This document shows positions 17,001 through 23,824 of a stretch of DNA of 42,336 nt, one piece after another (the stretch's first letter is position 1; every line of letters starts with the position of its first letter). The notes under the pieces are model-generated. The model worked only from the letters and a program-made list of their open reading frames with translations, was not told the DNA's origin and ran no database searches. The stretch lies in NCBI GenBank assembly GCA_943328915.2, contig CALQBW020000008.1, positions 1 to 42,336 on the forward strand. The letters run 5' to 3'. The translations under genes and the position numbers were made by a program. This DNA comes from Singulisphaera sp. GP187 (GTDB lineage Bacteria; Chloroflexota; Chloroflexia; Chloroflexales; Roseiflexaceae).

Positions 17001-17217
17001 CGGCCAAGGCGCCGATTGAGGAGGTGTTAAAAAAGCCGTCCGAGACGTTGTACCAATACTGGCCAGCGTCATCGGTCTTCCAGACGCCACCGGCACAAGC
17101 CCCGAAATAAAAGACGTTGTTGTCGGTGGGGTGACCGGCTACGGCGAGCACACGGCCGCCGCGAAATGGGCCAATACAGCGCCACTTCAATAATCCATCA
17201 AACTGCTGATCTGCCAT
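14038..17217 (-). CDS. large Asp-box (BNR/sortilin-like) beta-propeller protein
   Basis: A 1059-residue protein. The first ~730 residues contain about nine Asp-box motifs of the S-x-D-x-G-x-T-W type (for example TTDGGETW, SKDGGETW, SDDGGEHW, SRDNGNSW, STDSGVTW), which sit on turns of beta-propeller blades as in sialidases and VPS10/sortilin. It opens LLKWRCIGPFRGGRVLAVAG, as in many bacterial proteins annotated as glycosyl hydrolases or photosystem-stability-like. After about 780 a beta domain (PTTPIRLAFYDIKGTLI) and a helical C-terminus (about 930-1059) follow. No catalytic set is recognisable. Unlike most relatives I see no signal peptide or membrane segment, so it would be cytoplasmic unless the true start differs. 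Coding is unusually G+C-rich compared with the 3' part of the window. Confidence 0.75.
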   Translation of the reverse strand: MADQQFDGLLKWRCIGPFRGGRVLAVAGHPTDNNVFYFGACAGGVWKTDDAGQYWYNVSDGFFNTSSIGALAVAESDPNVIWAGTGESTIRIDVSHGDGVYRSTDAGTTWRHMGLTDTRHIAKVRIHPQDPNTVWVAAFGHAFGPNSERGIYKTTDGGETWRQVLYRDENSGAIDLTVDATNPRILYATTWEAHRSFSEISSGGAGSAVYRSKDGGETWEDITNKPGLPKGTLGKMGITASPAQAGRVWCLIQHAEAPGLYRSDDGGEHWTHVSDSHLLISRAWYYTHVHADTQDPDTVYVNNLSFWKSTDAGSTFTQIDTPHGDNHDLWISPTYNKRMIQGNDGGANVSFNTGKTWTSVYNQPTSQYYHIGVDNRKPYRVYGTQQDNSSLAVPSRTPSSSIPWSNVIIAGTGESGYITVDPKNDDIVYLGAIGSSSGGGNCLQRYDERTKQVRLVTTWPEAMTGEGAISHRYRFAWTYPIVFSPHDANVLYAAGNIVFKTTNEGQSWTPISPDLTRNDPSKLQITGGPIDRDSVGAEVYCTVFSFTESPHRRGELWAGSDDGLIHVSRDNGNSWQNVTPDHMPEWAMVTSIEVSPHDANTITFSAARHKLDDYAPYIYRSTDSGVTWTRVVSGIASDHFVRIVREDSVRKGLLFAGTETNLYVSFNGGDNWELFQLNLPICPIYDLIIKNDDLVCGTHGRAMWILDDITPLRQYNPALVTQGAHLFAPRTTERVLAALFEDEDGAGAPGKNYMAGLGDVCAHTVTVTPEGAIERTFLDAGSNPPRGAIITYWLKETPTTPIRLAFYDIKGTLINEFYSRPEGTKVEKSDSKHDLRRTVAKAGWNRFTWDMRVKALPKIVGSDPIAGSLMYGPKVAPGQYMVELTVDGQIARQPLTIVPDSYSDASQADLDAQFEMLMRIYHRTGDAVTAINQMRDVRAQLDGWHTRLARNPKTAALAEQAAALRDQVLAVEKEIQVPDLKPGWPGQMNHGTKMLAKLGSIADAVSVGNYRPTDQAVAVFDSLSENIDEVFSRMQGLVTGEIADFGKKVSAAGVNSVVA

Positions 17218-17558
17218 CTGTTTGGCCTCTCTGATTTGACTCTATTTATAAAAAACGAAACGCCCGGGTATTATACCGCAGGAATAGGTAAATGTGGCCA
17301 TTGCCCATCGCACAGTCAATCGATGCAACCCCACTCAGGCAAATCTACTGGCATCGTCCCCGAGCGTCATTCCATGCAGGGTGCCCGCACCCAGAGCGTG
17401 GAATCTCCCAGCGGTTGCCACCGCATCGGCACACGACAATGCACTGCCACCCAACCAACGATCCGCCTCGATTGGCGTAGGTATTGACTATTGCTGATAT
17501 GTGCTTTATACAATATAATGAGCCAATCCAAATGTTGGCAATCAAAGGAGCAATTATC
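17218..17558. other. intergenic region with REP-like element
   Basis: About 340 bases between the divergent beta-propeller and small membrane protein genes. Short open frames on both strands (about 17236-17560) have no SD and come from the palindromic repeat. The SD AAGGAG of the next gene is at 17545-17550. Besides the REP-like element, no clear feature is visible. Confidence 0.5.
17365..17424. repeat. REP-like palindromic element, copy 2
   Basis: Starts CGTCATTCCATGC (17365-17377), continues with hairpin GGGTGC-CC-GCACCC (17379-17392), TGGAATCTCC (17399-17408), then a second hairpin GCGGT-TGCC-ACCGC (17411-17424). The outer words and the GGTTGCCACCGC word are shared with copy 1 at 13258-13323, but in a different order. 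Confidence 0.55.
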
Positions 17559-17810
17559 ATGTATCAGCTACTCCGTTCGTTGAGCACACAAGCCTTGGTA
17601 CGCGATCAACTACCCGTATTTTTGATTTCGTTCATTATTGCGTCGGTATTTTATAAGTTCGGTAAATTCTTTTTGTTTGGGTTCAAATTGGGCTTCGCCG
17701 CAGAATGTGTGGCATTCTTGGCGACGTGGTATGTGCTTGATTTGGTGTATAGCACGGTTGTCAAGCCCCGTTTTTTCCCAACTCCGGTTACGAGCTCCAC
17801 TGACGTCTAG
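17559..17810 (+). CDS. small conserved-looking membrane protein, unknown function
   Basis: An 83-residue protein starting MYQLLRSLSTQALVRDQLPV, chosen because AAGGAG lies 9 bases upstream; the longer frame from 17484 lacks one. Two hydrophobic segments: about 19-44 (PVFLISFIIASVFYKFGKFF) and 52-68 (AECVAFLATWYVLDLVY). The pattern of a charged DQ pair before helix 1 and ECVAFLATW in helix 2 looks like a conserved short hypothetical family, which I remember only loosely. A strong terminator follows, so it is a single-gene unit. Confidence 0.75.
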   Translation: MYQLLRSLSTQALVRDQLPVFLISFIIASVFYKFGKFFLFGFKLGFAAECVAFLATWYVLDLVYSTVVKPRFFPTPVTSSTDV

Positions 17811-18128
17811 ATGATGTGCTTTCTTTTTGTTTATCTCCACCAAGCAAGATGACAAAAAAACGCGACCCGAATTCGCTCCCTTGCATAGCCATGCGAGGGA
17901 GCTTTTTTTGATGCAAATATATAATTTATTTTAGGTATAATCAAGCCAACATCGAGAAAAATTTATCATTGCGTGATACTATTTTTTCTTTCAAAAAAGG
18001 AGAATCAATACATACGCTATTTGTATCGCTAGCCTCCATAGGTATGTAACACCATGGCGCGCATCCTCATAATCGCATGTGCGGTGGTGAGGGTGCGCTT
18101 ATCCGTTCTTACGCTGGTTGCGTCATGC
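17811..18128. other. intergenic region: terminator, TATAAT and an SD without a start codon
   Basis: About 318 bases. After the terminator at 17875-17909 there is a TATAAT (17936-17941) and an excellent SD AAAAAAGGAG (17993-18002), but no ATG/GTG/TTG follows at a normal distance; an ATA at 18008 opens a frame of only 13 codons. It may be a decayed small gene. The plus-strand frame that starts near 18054 is antisense to the nucleotidyltransferase gene and was not called. Confidence 0.4.
17875..17909 (+). terminator. intrinsic terminator
   Basis: GCTCCCTTGCAT (17875-17886) pairs with ATGCGAGGGAGC (17891-17902) with one G-U wobble and a 4-base loop AGCC, followed by seven T (17903-17909). It ends the small membrane protein transcript. 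Confidence 0.9.
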
Positions 18129-18902
18129 TTATTCCCAGGCAATGCCCATTTTTTCGCCGACGACGCGCACCATTTCTACCGCAAAGCGATACGTCGCGGC
18201 ATGGTTGATATCCAGCTCGCGGTGGTCACGGCGCCATACCAACGCATTGGCGATGATGTCCGCGTGGGCCGGTAATTGTTGCATGGCCCATTCCGCCGCC
18301 ACCCGTTTGGATACCTGTGTACCACTATCCCAGGCATAGAGCGCCCGGCACATGGTCAGGATGGTATAGGCTTGCGACGGGCGCGAATCGCGGGTATGGC
18401 TGACCCAGTCACGCCATTCGCCGACTTGGCGGCGCACGTTGTCACGGAACTCGAGTGCGCTAATGTCGGGAATCACCATCGCCACCGCCGGCCCATACAA
18501 CACCACACTCTGCTGACGAATGGTGTACCAGTTGATGAGCCAGTCGATACCCGCTTCTTTGATATTAAAAGGCTCGCCTGGGCTGATGACCGCGATGGGA
18601 CTATTGTGGCCACGAAATGTCTGCAGTGCGGTGGTGCTGATGTAGGCGATTTCGATGCGCCCTGCCCAAGCTGGGAAGCGCGCCTCCACATCCTGATGCC
18701 ACGCATCGAGACGCGCAAACAGGGCGTCATCAATGTCGCGGGTTAGTACCACCAGCAGGTCAATGTCGCTGATGTCGTCATTGAAATCACCCCATACGGC
18801 TGAACCGTACAGATAAATGCCAACGAGGGTATCGCCGAGCTGGGTGGGGAGTTCATGCGTGATGGTAGCAAGCACCGGTTGGATGGTAAGTGCAATATGC
18901 AT
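18129..18902 (-). CDS. AadA-like nucleotidyltransferase (DUF4111 C-terminal domain)
   Basis: A 257-residue protein. The N-terminal nucleotidyltransferase core has GIYLYGSAVWGDFNDDISDIDLLVV (GS at about 33-34, the DxD metal pair at about 46-48) and a further acidic residue in GRIEIAYIS; the C-terminal helical domain (about 150-257, SQAYTILTMCRALYAWDSG, KRVAAEWAMQQLP) matches the domain found in streptomycin/spectinomycin adenylyltransferases. Those enzymes add AMP to the drug. Chromosomal relatives often have other or unknown substrates, so resistance is not implied. A TGC-TAGAAT extended -10 ends only 6 bases before the ATG, so the mRNA may be leaderless; no SD is visible. Confidence 0.8.
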   Translation of the reverse strand: MHIALTIQPVLATITHELPTQLGDTLVGIYLYGSAVWGDFNDDISDIDLLVVLTRDIDDALFARLDAWHQDVEARFPAWAGRIEIAYISTTALQTFRGHNSPIAVISPGEPFNIKEAGIDWLINWYTIRQQSVVLYGPAVAMVIPDISALEFRDNVRRQVGEWRDWVSHTRDSRPSQAYTILTMCRALYAWDSGTQVSKRVAAEWAMQQLPAHADIIANALVWRRDHRELDINHAATYRFAVEMVRVVGEKMGIAWE

Positions 18903-18908
18903 GGCGCC

Positions 18909-18917
18909 ATTCTAGCA
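18909..18917 (-). promoter_or_regulatory. extended -10 placed for a leaderless transcript
   Basis: On the minus strand TGC-TAGAAT is followed by GGCGCC and then the ATG of the nucleotidyltransferase gene. Transcription normally begins 6-8 bases after the -10, which is the A of that ATG. No -35 is recognisable. The ribosome hibernation gene upstream region has the same TGC-TA-AAT style element. Confidence 0.35.
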
Positions 18918-18999
18918 CAGGCATACGGCACAGTGGGCTGTGGGCAAGTGGGTGGCGGGCCTGCAGAACGCCGCGTCGCACAAGCACCCAGTCCAGCAA

Positions 19000-19442
19000 T
19001 TATACCAACGGATTATCAGGCGTGGTTAGTCGATGCCCGAAATATTCTTGGAAGCGGAGCAGGTACCCATCAGGATCCTGCACCAAAAATTCCCGTTGGC
19101 CTTCGGTGATACCAGGCTGCGTGGCATACCAGCGCTCTGTCAGCGGACGAAACAACGTCATCCCGTGTTGCTGACACACGGCCACCATGGCACCCACATC
19201 GGTTACTTCGATTTGCAGGTTGATGCCACGCCTAAATGGTGGCTCGAGGGTGCAGTTTGCCAGCCATCGACGTGCCATGCTTCGAGCATCAGTTGCGCCT
19301 GACCGCGTGTGAGATAGACAAAATCTGGCTCACTCCGCTGAAATCGCACCGCAAACCCCAATAGCCGATAAAACGCCAGCGATACGGCTATATCGCGTAC
19401 CGTTAACTCGGGAACCATGGCATTCCAGTATGTATCTGCCAT
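19000..19442 (-). pseudogene. VOC-family (glyoxalase/bleomycin-resistance-like) protein, one frameshift
   Basis: Two overlapping minus-strand frames together give one VOC protein of about 147 residues. The first runs from ATG 19442 (GGAGG upstream) through AVSLAFYRLLGFAVRF and QAQLMLEAWHVDGWQTA; the second continues LEPPFRRGINLQIEVTDV, FLVQDPDGYLLRFQEYFG to the stop at 19000. Both halves match the paired beta-alpha-beta-beta-beta modules of the family (metal-binding or drug-binding proteins). The break is at the GGG run 19248-19250 (CCC on the coding strand): one more C restores a continuous frame. Either a real null mutation or a one-base assembly error in a homopolymer. Confidence 0.75.
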
Positions 19443-19480
19443 CTCAGCGCCACCTCCGTACAACCAGCGTAACTCCTCGG

Positions 19481-19722
19481 TTATTTCTTGACGCCAGCCA
19501 AGCCACCATCAACCACCACCACCTGACCGGTCATCCATGTGGATGTCAGGACGGCTTCGTCGAGGTGTGCGACATCATCCGCCACCCCGATACGGCCGAG
19601 GGTATGCATTTGGTGCGCCGCTTAAAGCGCCATTGTATTTGAGGTAATAGGCGCGTGAGGGGAGTATCGATGAGCCCCGGTGCAATCAGGTTAGTCGTGG
19701 TCGCAACACACTCAGTGTAACG
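19481..19722 (-). pseudogene. short-chain dehydrogenase C-terminal remnant, frameshifted
   Basis: No intact frame, but three minus-strand frames in sequence read as the C-terminal third of an SDR: NLIAPGLIDTPLT, then KYNGALSGAPN, then LGRIGVADDVAHL and STWMTGQVVVVDGGLAG, ending at a stop at 19481-19483. The first and last blocks correspond to the usual (N)xVAPGxIDTP and GRxGxPEDVA...TGQxLxVDGG segments. At least two frameshifts are needed and the Rossmann half and YxxxK part are missing, so this is a dead fragment, left beside another broken gene. Confidence 0.7.
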
Positions 19723-19755
19723 ACCACATAATTTATGTCAATATAACGGTCATTT

Positions 19756-20754
19756 TTACGGCGCAATCAACCCCAACAATTCATCGTTGCTGACATTGGC
19801 GATAAAGCTGTTCACATCGATAGTAGCAAGCACTGCGGCCAATGTGGCATGGTCGTAGCGAAGATTGGTCAACTGGGTCTCGAGGTCGGCGATGTCGCCT
19901 TGACCCATGAAGTCACCAAAAATCCGGGCCGAGACGATGTGGTTGTTTTGGATGTCGAGGCGTACGTCGACCTCGCCTCCTGCAAAGCGCTGGGTGCGTT
20001 GCAGGTTGGCCGCCGGATTCCGCCCATAATTCCAGTCCCAGTTAGCGTAGCGGCTAGCCCGCAAGGCCTTGACCCCGTCCCAATCGGCGGCACTGAATGC
20101 CACGGTGGGGATGTGGGCGCGGTCACGGGTACCAAATATTTTTTTCAGAATTCGTTCACGAAGCTCAGTAACCGTGATAGGAGTCTCAATGAATTCGTTG
20201 ATGTTGGCCACGCGGCTGCGAATCGATTTGACCCCTTTGGATTCAACTTTGCCTGGCTTGGGACGCAAGGCTGCCGTGACGGCATCGAGGTCTGAATCTA
20301 CCAGCAACGTGCCATGACTGAGCATCCGGTCAGAGGCGGCAAATTGCGCATTGCCCGAGATTTTGCGGCCATCGACGATGATGTCGTTGCGTCCACTTAG
20401 TTCGGCCGGCACACCCAAATCGTGGAGGACTGCGAGTACTGGTTGGTTAAAGGTGTCGTAGCGATTAAAGCGCGCGTTGATTTCACGGGTCATAAAACTA
20501 AAACAAAGATTCCCGGCATCGTGAAAGACCGCCCCACCGCCCGACACCCGCCGTACCACTTGGATGTCGTTGGCAGCCACGACATCGCTCGCGATTTCTT
20601 CGTTGGTGTTTTGGTTGCGTCCGACAATGATGGCAGACCGATTACTATAAAACAGCAACAAATCTTCATTTTCGAGTTTTTGGCGGATAGAGTATTCTTC
20701 GAGCGATAGATTCATCGTCGCATCGCTCATATCGAAATTGTCAACAAATCGCAT
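19756..20754 (-). CDS. lplA: lipoate--protein ligase A-type
   Basis: A 332-residue enzyme that activates lipoate with ATP and attaches it to Lys of E2 and GcvH proteins. Seen: NLSLEEYSIRQKLENEDLLL, IIVGRNQNTNEEI, the lipoyl-AMP loop VVRRVSGGGAVFHDAGNLCF, GRNDIIVDGRKISGNAQ with the catalytic-region Lys, MLSHGTLLVDSDL and, in the C-terminal accessory domain, WDWNYGRNPA. The start was set at the ATG at 20754 rather than a TTG eight codons upstream; a GAAAG is the only SD-like stretch. Divergent from the hibernation factor gene. Confidence 0.92.
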   Translation of the reverse strand: MRFVDNFDMSDATMNLSLEEYSIRQKLENEDLLLFYSNRSAIIVGRNQNTNEEIASDVVAANDIQVVRRVSGGGAVFHDAGNLCFSFMTREINARFNRYDTFNQPVLAVLHDLGVPAELSGRNDIIVDGRKISGNAQFAASDRMLSHGTLLVDSDLDAVTAALRPKPGKVESKGVKSIRSRVANINEFIETPITVTELRERILKKIFGTRDRAHIPTVAFSAADWDGVKALRASRYANWDWNYGRNPAANLQRTQRFAGGEVDVRLDIQNNHIVSARIFGDFMGQGDIADLETQLTNLRYDHATLAAVLATIDVNSFIANVSNDELLGLIAP

Positions 20755-20831
20755 GGTTGTGCTTTCTTTTTTGGTCAAAATAACCGGTCTCCAACACTAG
20801 TATACCGTGATTTTTACACGCATTTGCCCTA

Positions 20832-20860
20832 TTGCATTTGGCATGGCAACGTGCTACAAT
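20832..20860 (+). promoter_or_regulatory. sigma-70 type promoter for the hibernation factor gene
   Basis: TTGCAT (20832-20837) and TACAAT (20855-20860) are 17 bases apart, and TGC directly precedes the -10 (extended -10). Transcription would start near 20867, giving a leader of about 80 bases. Confidence 0.6.
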
Positions 20861-20904
20861 CGCGCCAACTCAGTAATGAGTATGGTTGCCACCCCTGGCG
20901 GCCA

Positions 20905-20924
20905 GTGTGATAGCCCTATCACAC
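20905..20924 (+). promoter_or_regulatory. leader hairpin upstream of the hibernation factor gene
   Basis: GTGTGATA (20905-20912) and TATCACAC (20917-20924) are perfect complements with loop GCCC, in the predicted 5' leader 14 bases before the SD GGGAG (20938-20942). It could be a post-transcriptional control element or an operator; there is no T run, so not a terminator. Confidence 0.4.
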
Positions 20925-20947
20925 ACCTAACAACATGGGAGAGCGTT

Positions 20948-21472
20948 ATGGAACTAATCGTTCGCACCCAACATGGTCATCTCAGCCCCGCCACCCGTGC
21001 CCGCATTGATGCCAAATTGACAAGTCTTGAACGGTACTTGCGTCCCATCCAGCATGTGACTCTCGATGTCAAAGAGCACGGCAAACACCAAAGTGTGCAA
21101 TTGACGTTGGCAGGCGAGCATGGGATTTTGCTCCGCGCCGAAGAACAAGCGCATGAGTTGATGCATGCCATTGACGCGGCCATTGCCGCCTTGCGCCGCC
21201 AAATTGAGCGCTACAAAGGCAAACATTGGCGTAACGTGCAACGCCACGAAACAGCGTTTAGTGCGGCAGCAGTCGCCGAGATTATGGATGATGCCCCTGC
21301 CGAAATCGTGCGCACCAAAGCATTTGCCATCAAACCGATGCATGACGATGAGGCACTCGAACAAATGGAACTGCTCGGCCATACCTTTTTTGTCTATCGT
21401 GATCACGAACATCAAGTGCGGGTCGTCTATCGCCGCAAAGATGGTCGCTATGGCGTGATTGTCACTGCCTAA
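20948..21472 (+). CDS. hpf: long-form ribosome hibernation promoting factor (HPF/RaiA family)
   Basis: A 174-residue protein. The N-terminal S30AE domain (about 1-100) has LSPATRARIDAKLTSLERYL and DAAIAALRRQIERYKGKHW, which binds the 30S subunit; the C-terminal dimerisation domain (about 118-174) has TKAFAIKPMHDDEALEQM, GHTFFVYRDHEHQVRVVYRR and DGRYGVI. The long form pairs two 70S ribosomes into an inactive 100S dimer in stationary phase. The start at 20948 has GGGAG 5-9 bases upstream; a longer frame from 20807 covers the promoter and was dropped. Confidence 0.95.
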   Translation: MELIVRTQHGHLSPATRARIDAKLTSLERYLRPIQHVTLDVKEHGKHQSVQLTLAGEHGILLRAEEQAHELMHAIDAAIAALRRQIERYKGKHWRNVQRHETAFSAAAVAEIMDDAPAEIVRTKAFAIKPMHDDEALEQMELLGHTFFVYRDHEHQVRVVYRRKDGRYGVIVTA

Positions 21473-21497
21473 CATCCAACTTCAAACTGCATTCTCC

Positions 21498-21528
21498 ACG
21501 CCCATCACGCTCCCGTGATGGGCGTTTT
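21498..21528 (+). terminator. intrinsic terminator after hpf
   Basis: ACGCCCATCACG (21498-21509) and CGTGATGGGCGT (21514-21525) pair perfectly with loop CTCC, then TTTT (21525-21528). It is 25 bases after the hpf stop. Confidence 0.85.
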
Positions 21529-21606
21529 GTGAAGACATCCCCAGTGAGGCACACAATCCAAACTGTGATGTACAATAGGAATATCATAGATTCTAAAGGG
21601 TATGAC

Positions 21607-22863
21607 ATGCGTCAGTTAATCCAACATCGTGTGGTGGTGACTGGTTTGGGGGCAGTGTCGCCTATCGGCAACGATGTGGCAACATTTTGGCAAGGATTAA
21701 TGACAGGGCGTTCGGGAGTGGCGATTGCCACCCGCTACGATCCCACCGACATCCCGTATGTGATTACGGCCGAAGTCAAAGACTTTGATCCAGCGCAATA
21801 CATGGATCCCAAGACCGCCAAACGCACCTCCCGCTTTGCCCAATTTGCCCTCGCTGCCGCCGGTGAAGCCTTGCGTGATAGCGGCTTGACCGCCTACGCC
21901 GACCTCGACCGCACCCGTGTGGGAGTGGTGATTGGCACGTCGTTGGGCGGGACGGCCGATGTCGAAGCCCAGACCTTGAGCTTTGAGGCACGCCAACGCA
22001 AACGGGTTGACGCCCTCTACTTGCCCACATTCATCTACAACATGGGCTCGTGCCATGTGGCCATCGCCCATGACCTGCATGGTCCAAATACGACTCCGGT
22101 GATGGCGTGTGCGACTGGCACTTACGCCATCGGCGAAGCCTTCCGAATGGTGCAACGCGGCGATGCAATTGCAATGGTTGCTGGTGGGAGTGATGCGGGC
22201 GTGACGGCCCTCAATTCGATGGCCTTTGGCGTCATCGGGGCAATTGCGCCGCCGGGTGATGATCCCAGCCGGGCAGTCCGACCATTTGATGCCAATCGGC
22301 ATGGCACTGCTGGCGGGGAAGGATGTGGCGTCGTCATCCTCGAAGATCTTGACCATGCCATCGCGCGCGGCGCCACGATTTATGCCGAGCTGGTAGGATT
22401 TGGTGCCACCGAAGACGCCTTCCATCTCACCGCTCCAGCGCCTGGTGGCAAATACGCCGCCTTGGCGATGACGCGGGCTATGGCCGATGCAGAGCTCCAA
22501 CCCAGTGACGTCGACCATATTAGTGCCCATGCCACCGCGACGTCACTCAACGATAGCGCCGAAACGGCAGCTATCCATACTGCATTTGGAGACCATGCCA
22601 CCAATTTAACGGTGAGTGGCATCAAATCGATGTTGGGGCATACTGCTGGTGCAGCAGGTGCCTTGGCGGCCGTCGGTGCCGTCAAAAGTATCATGCACCA
22701 GATGGTGCCACCGACCATGGGGTATACCACCCCCGACCCGGCCTGTGACCTCGACTGTGTGCCAAACCAGGCACGGGCAAGTAGAGTACGCACTGCTATG
22801 GTCAATGCCTTTGGCTTTGGTGGGCAAAACGCCGTCGTGCTGTTTGCCCAGTATCAAGCATAA
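21607..22863 (+). CDS. fabF: beta-ketoacyl-ACP synthase II
   Basis: A 418-residue condensing enzyme of fatty acid elongation. Catalytic triad visible: C168 in PVMACATGTYAIGEAF, H308 in ISAHATATSLND, H345 in KSMLGHTAGAAG. It opens RVVVTGLGAVSPIGNDVATF, the normal FabF start, so the ATG at 21607 (AAAGGG 6-12 bases upstream) was preferred over the frame from 21529. C-terminal MVNAFGFGGQNAVVLF is also typical. It starts a same-strand run with the asparaginase-like, lipoprotein and apt genes (gaps 27, 4 and -4 bases). Confidence 0.95.
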   Translation: MRQLIQHRVVVTGLGAVSPIGNDVATFWQGLMTGRSGVAIATRYDPTDIPYVITAEVKDFDPAQYMDPKTAKRTSRFAQFALAAAGEALRDSGLTAYADLDRTRVGVVIGTSLGGTADVEAQTLSFEARQRKRVDALYLPTFIYNMGSCHVAIAHDLHGPNTTPVMACATGTYAIGEAFRMVQRGDAIAMVAGGSDAGVTALNSMAFGVIGAIAPPGDDPSRAVRPFDANRHGTAGGEGCGVVILEDLDHAIARGATIYAELVGFGATEDAFHLTAPAPGGKYAALAMTRAMADAELQPSDVDHISAHATATSLNDSAETAAIHTAFGDHATNLTVSGIKSMLGHTAGAAGALAAVGAVKSIMHQMVPPTMGYTTPDPACDLDCVPNQARASRVRTAMVNAFGFGGQNAVVLFAQYQA

Positions 22864-22890
22864 AAGTCGTCTATCAGAGAGGATGCTGAC

Positions 22891-23820
22891 GTGATTATCA
22901 TCGCAAGTAGCAATGGTGACATCGGACTCAAACAAGGGTGGGATATTCTCAAAAAAGGTGGCACCGCCATCGAAGCAATCGAAGCCTGCACCTGGCCCGT
23001 CGAAGACAACCCGCTTGACAATTCAGTCGGGTACGGCGGCTACCCCAATGTACTTGGCCAAGTCGAGCTCGATGCATCGATAATGGACGGCAAAAACCTA
23101 CGGGCGGGCTGTGTCGGTGCCATCAAAGGCATTCGTCATCCCATTAGCGTCGCCCGCAAAGTCATGGAAGAACTCCACCACGTGATGTTGGTTGGCGAAG
23201 GTGCTGAAATGTTTGCCCGTGAAAAGGGCTTCAAAACCGAAAACCTACTCAGCCCCGAAGCCGAAAAAACCTGGCGTGATGGCCTCGCCGGCAAATTTGG
23301 TCCCGAATGGGCCAACGACGGTTTGGCCAATATCAAGGCCTTGATTAGTCAAGCGAGTGCACTGGCCACCGACCCCCAAAAGGTCGCTGGTACAGTCAAC
23401 TTCATCGCCATCGACGGTCATGGCAACATGGCATCAGCGGTGAGCACCAGTGGTTGGGCTTGGAAGTACCCAGGCCGCTTGGGCGATTCACCCATTATTG
23501 GCGCAGGGAACTATTGCGACAATCGATTTGGGGGCGCTGCTTGTACCGGATTGGGCGAAATAGCGATCCGCTGTAGCCTTGCCCGGACTGCCGTAATGAA
23601 CATGCGCTTTGGTATGAGTGTCGAAGAAGCCGTGCATAGTGCCTTTGTCGATATGCGTACTCTCGACATGCCCAAAGACAAAGTCAACATGAACATGATT
23701 GCCCTCGATGCCAAAGGCCGCCACTTTGCCATGAGCACCAATGCCAAGGCTGATTATGCATACATTACCGATGACATGGATGCGCCAGCATTGGTGCCTC
23801 GTATGAATTTCGTGGCTTAG
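22891..23820 (+). CDS. N4-(beta-N-acetylglucosaminyl)-L-asparaginase-type Ntn hydrolase
   Basis: A 309-residue protein of the isoaspartyl peptidase/glycosylasparaginase family. These precursors cut themselves before a Thr that becomes the nucleophile; here it is T168 in KVAGTVNFIAIDGHGNMA, followed by STSGWAWKYPGRLGDSPI and GAGNYCDNRFGGAACTGLGE, which form the substrate pocket. The N-terminal ASSNGDIG and GGTAIEAIEACTWPVEDNP are normal for the glycosylasparaginase branch. The usual HDTIG reads AGTVN here. GTG start with AGAGAGG upstream. No signal peptide, so likely cytoplasmic. Natural substrate (GlcNAc-Asn or isoAsp peptides) cannot be decided from sequence. Confidence 0.88.
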   Translation: MIIIASSNGDIGLKQGWDILKKGGTAIEAIEACTWPVEDNPLDNSVGYGGYPNVLGQVELDASIMDGKNLRAGCVGAIKGIRHPISVARKVMEELHHVMLVGEGAEMFAREKGFKTENLLSPEAEKTWRDGLAGKFGPEWANDGLANIKALISQASALATDPQKVAGTVNFIAIDGHGNMASAVSTSGWAWKYPGRLGDSPIIGAGNYCDNRFGGAACTGLGEIAIRCSLARTAVMNMRFGMSVEEAVHSAFVDMRTLDMPKDKVNMNMIALDAKGRHFAMSTNAKADYAYITDDMDAPALVPRMNFVA

Positions 23821-23824
23821 TCAG

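Noticed and set aside
18054-18275. 73-codon plus-strand frame with a hydrophobic start
   Set aside because: Most of it is antisense to the nucleotidyltransferase gene and it has no SD.
20954-21475. 173-codon minus-strand frame over hpf
   Set aside because: Exact antisense of a well-conserved gene; shadow.
21697-22530. 277-codon minus-strand frame inside fabF
   Set aside because: Antisense to a clear KAS-II; His/Gly-rich shadow composition and no motif.
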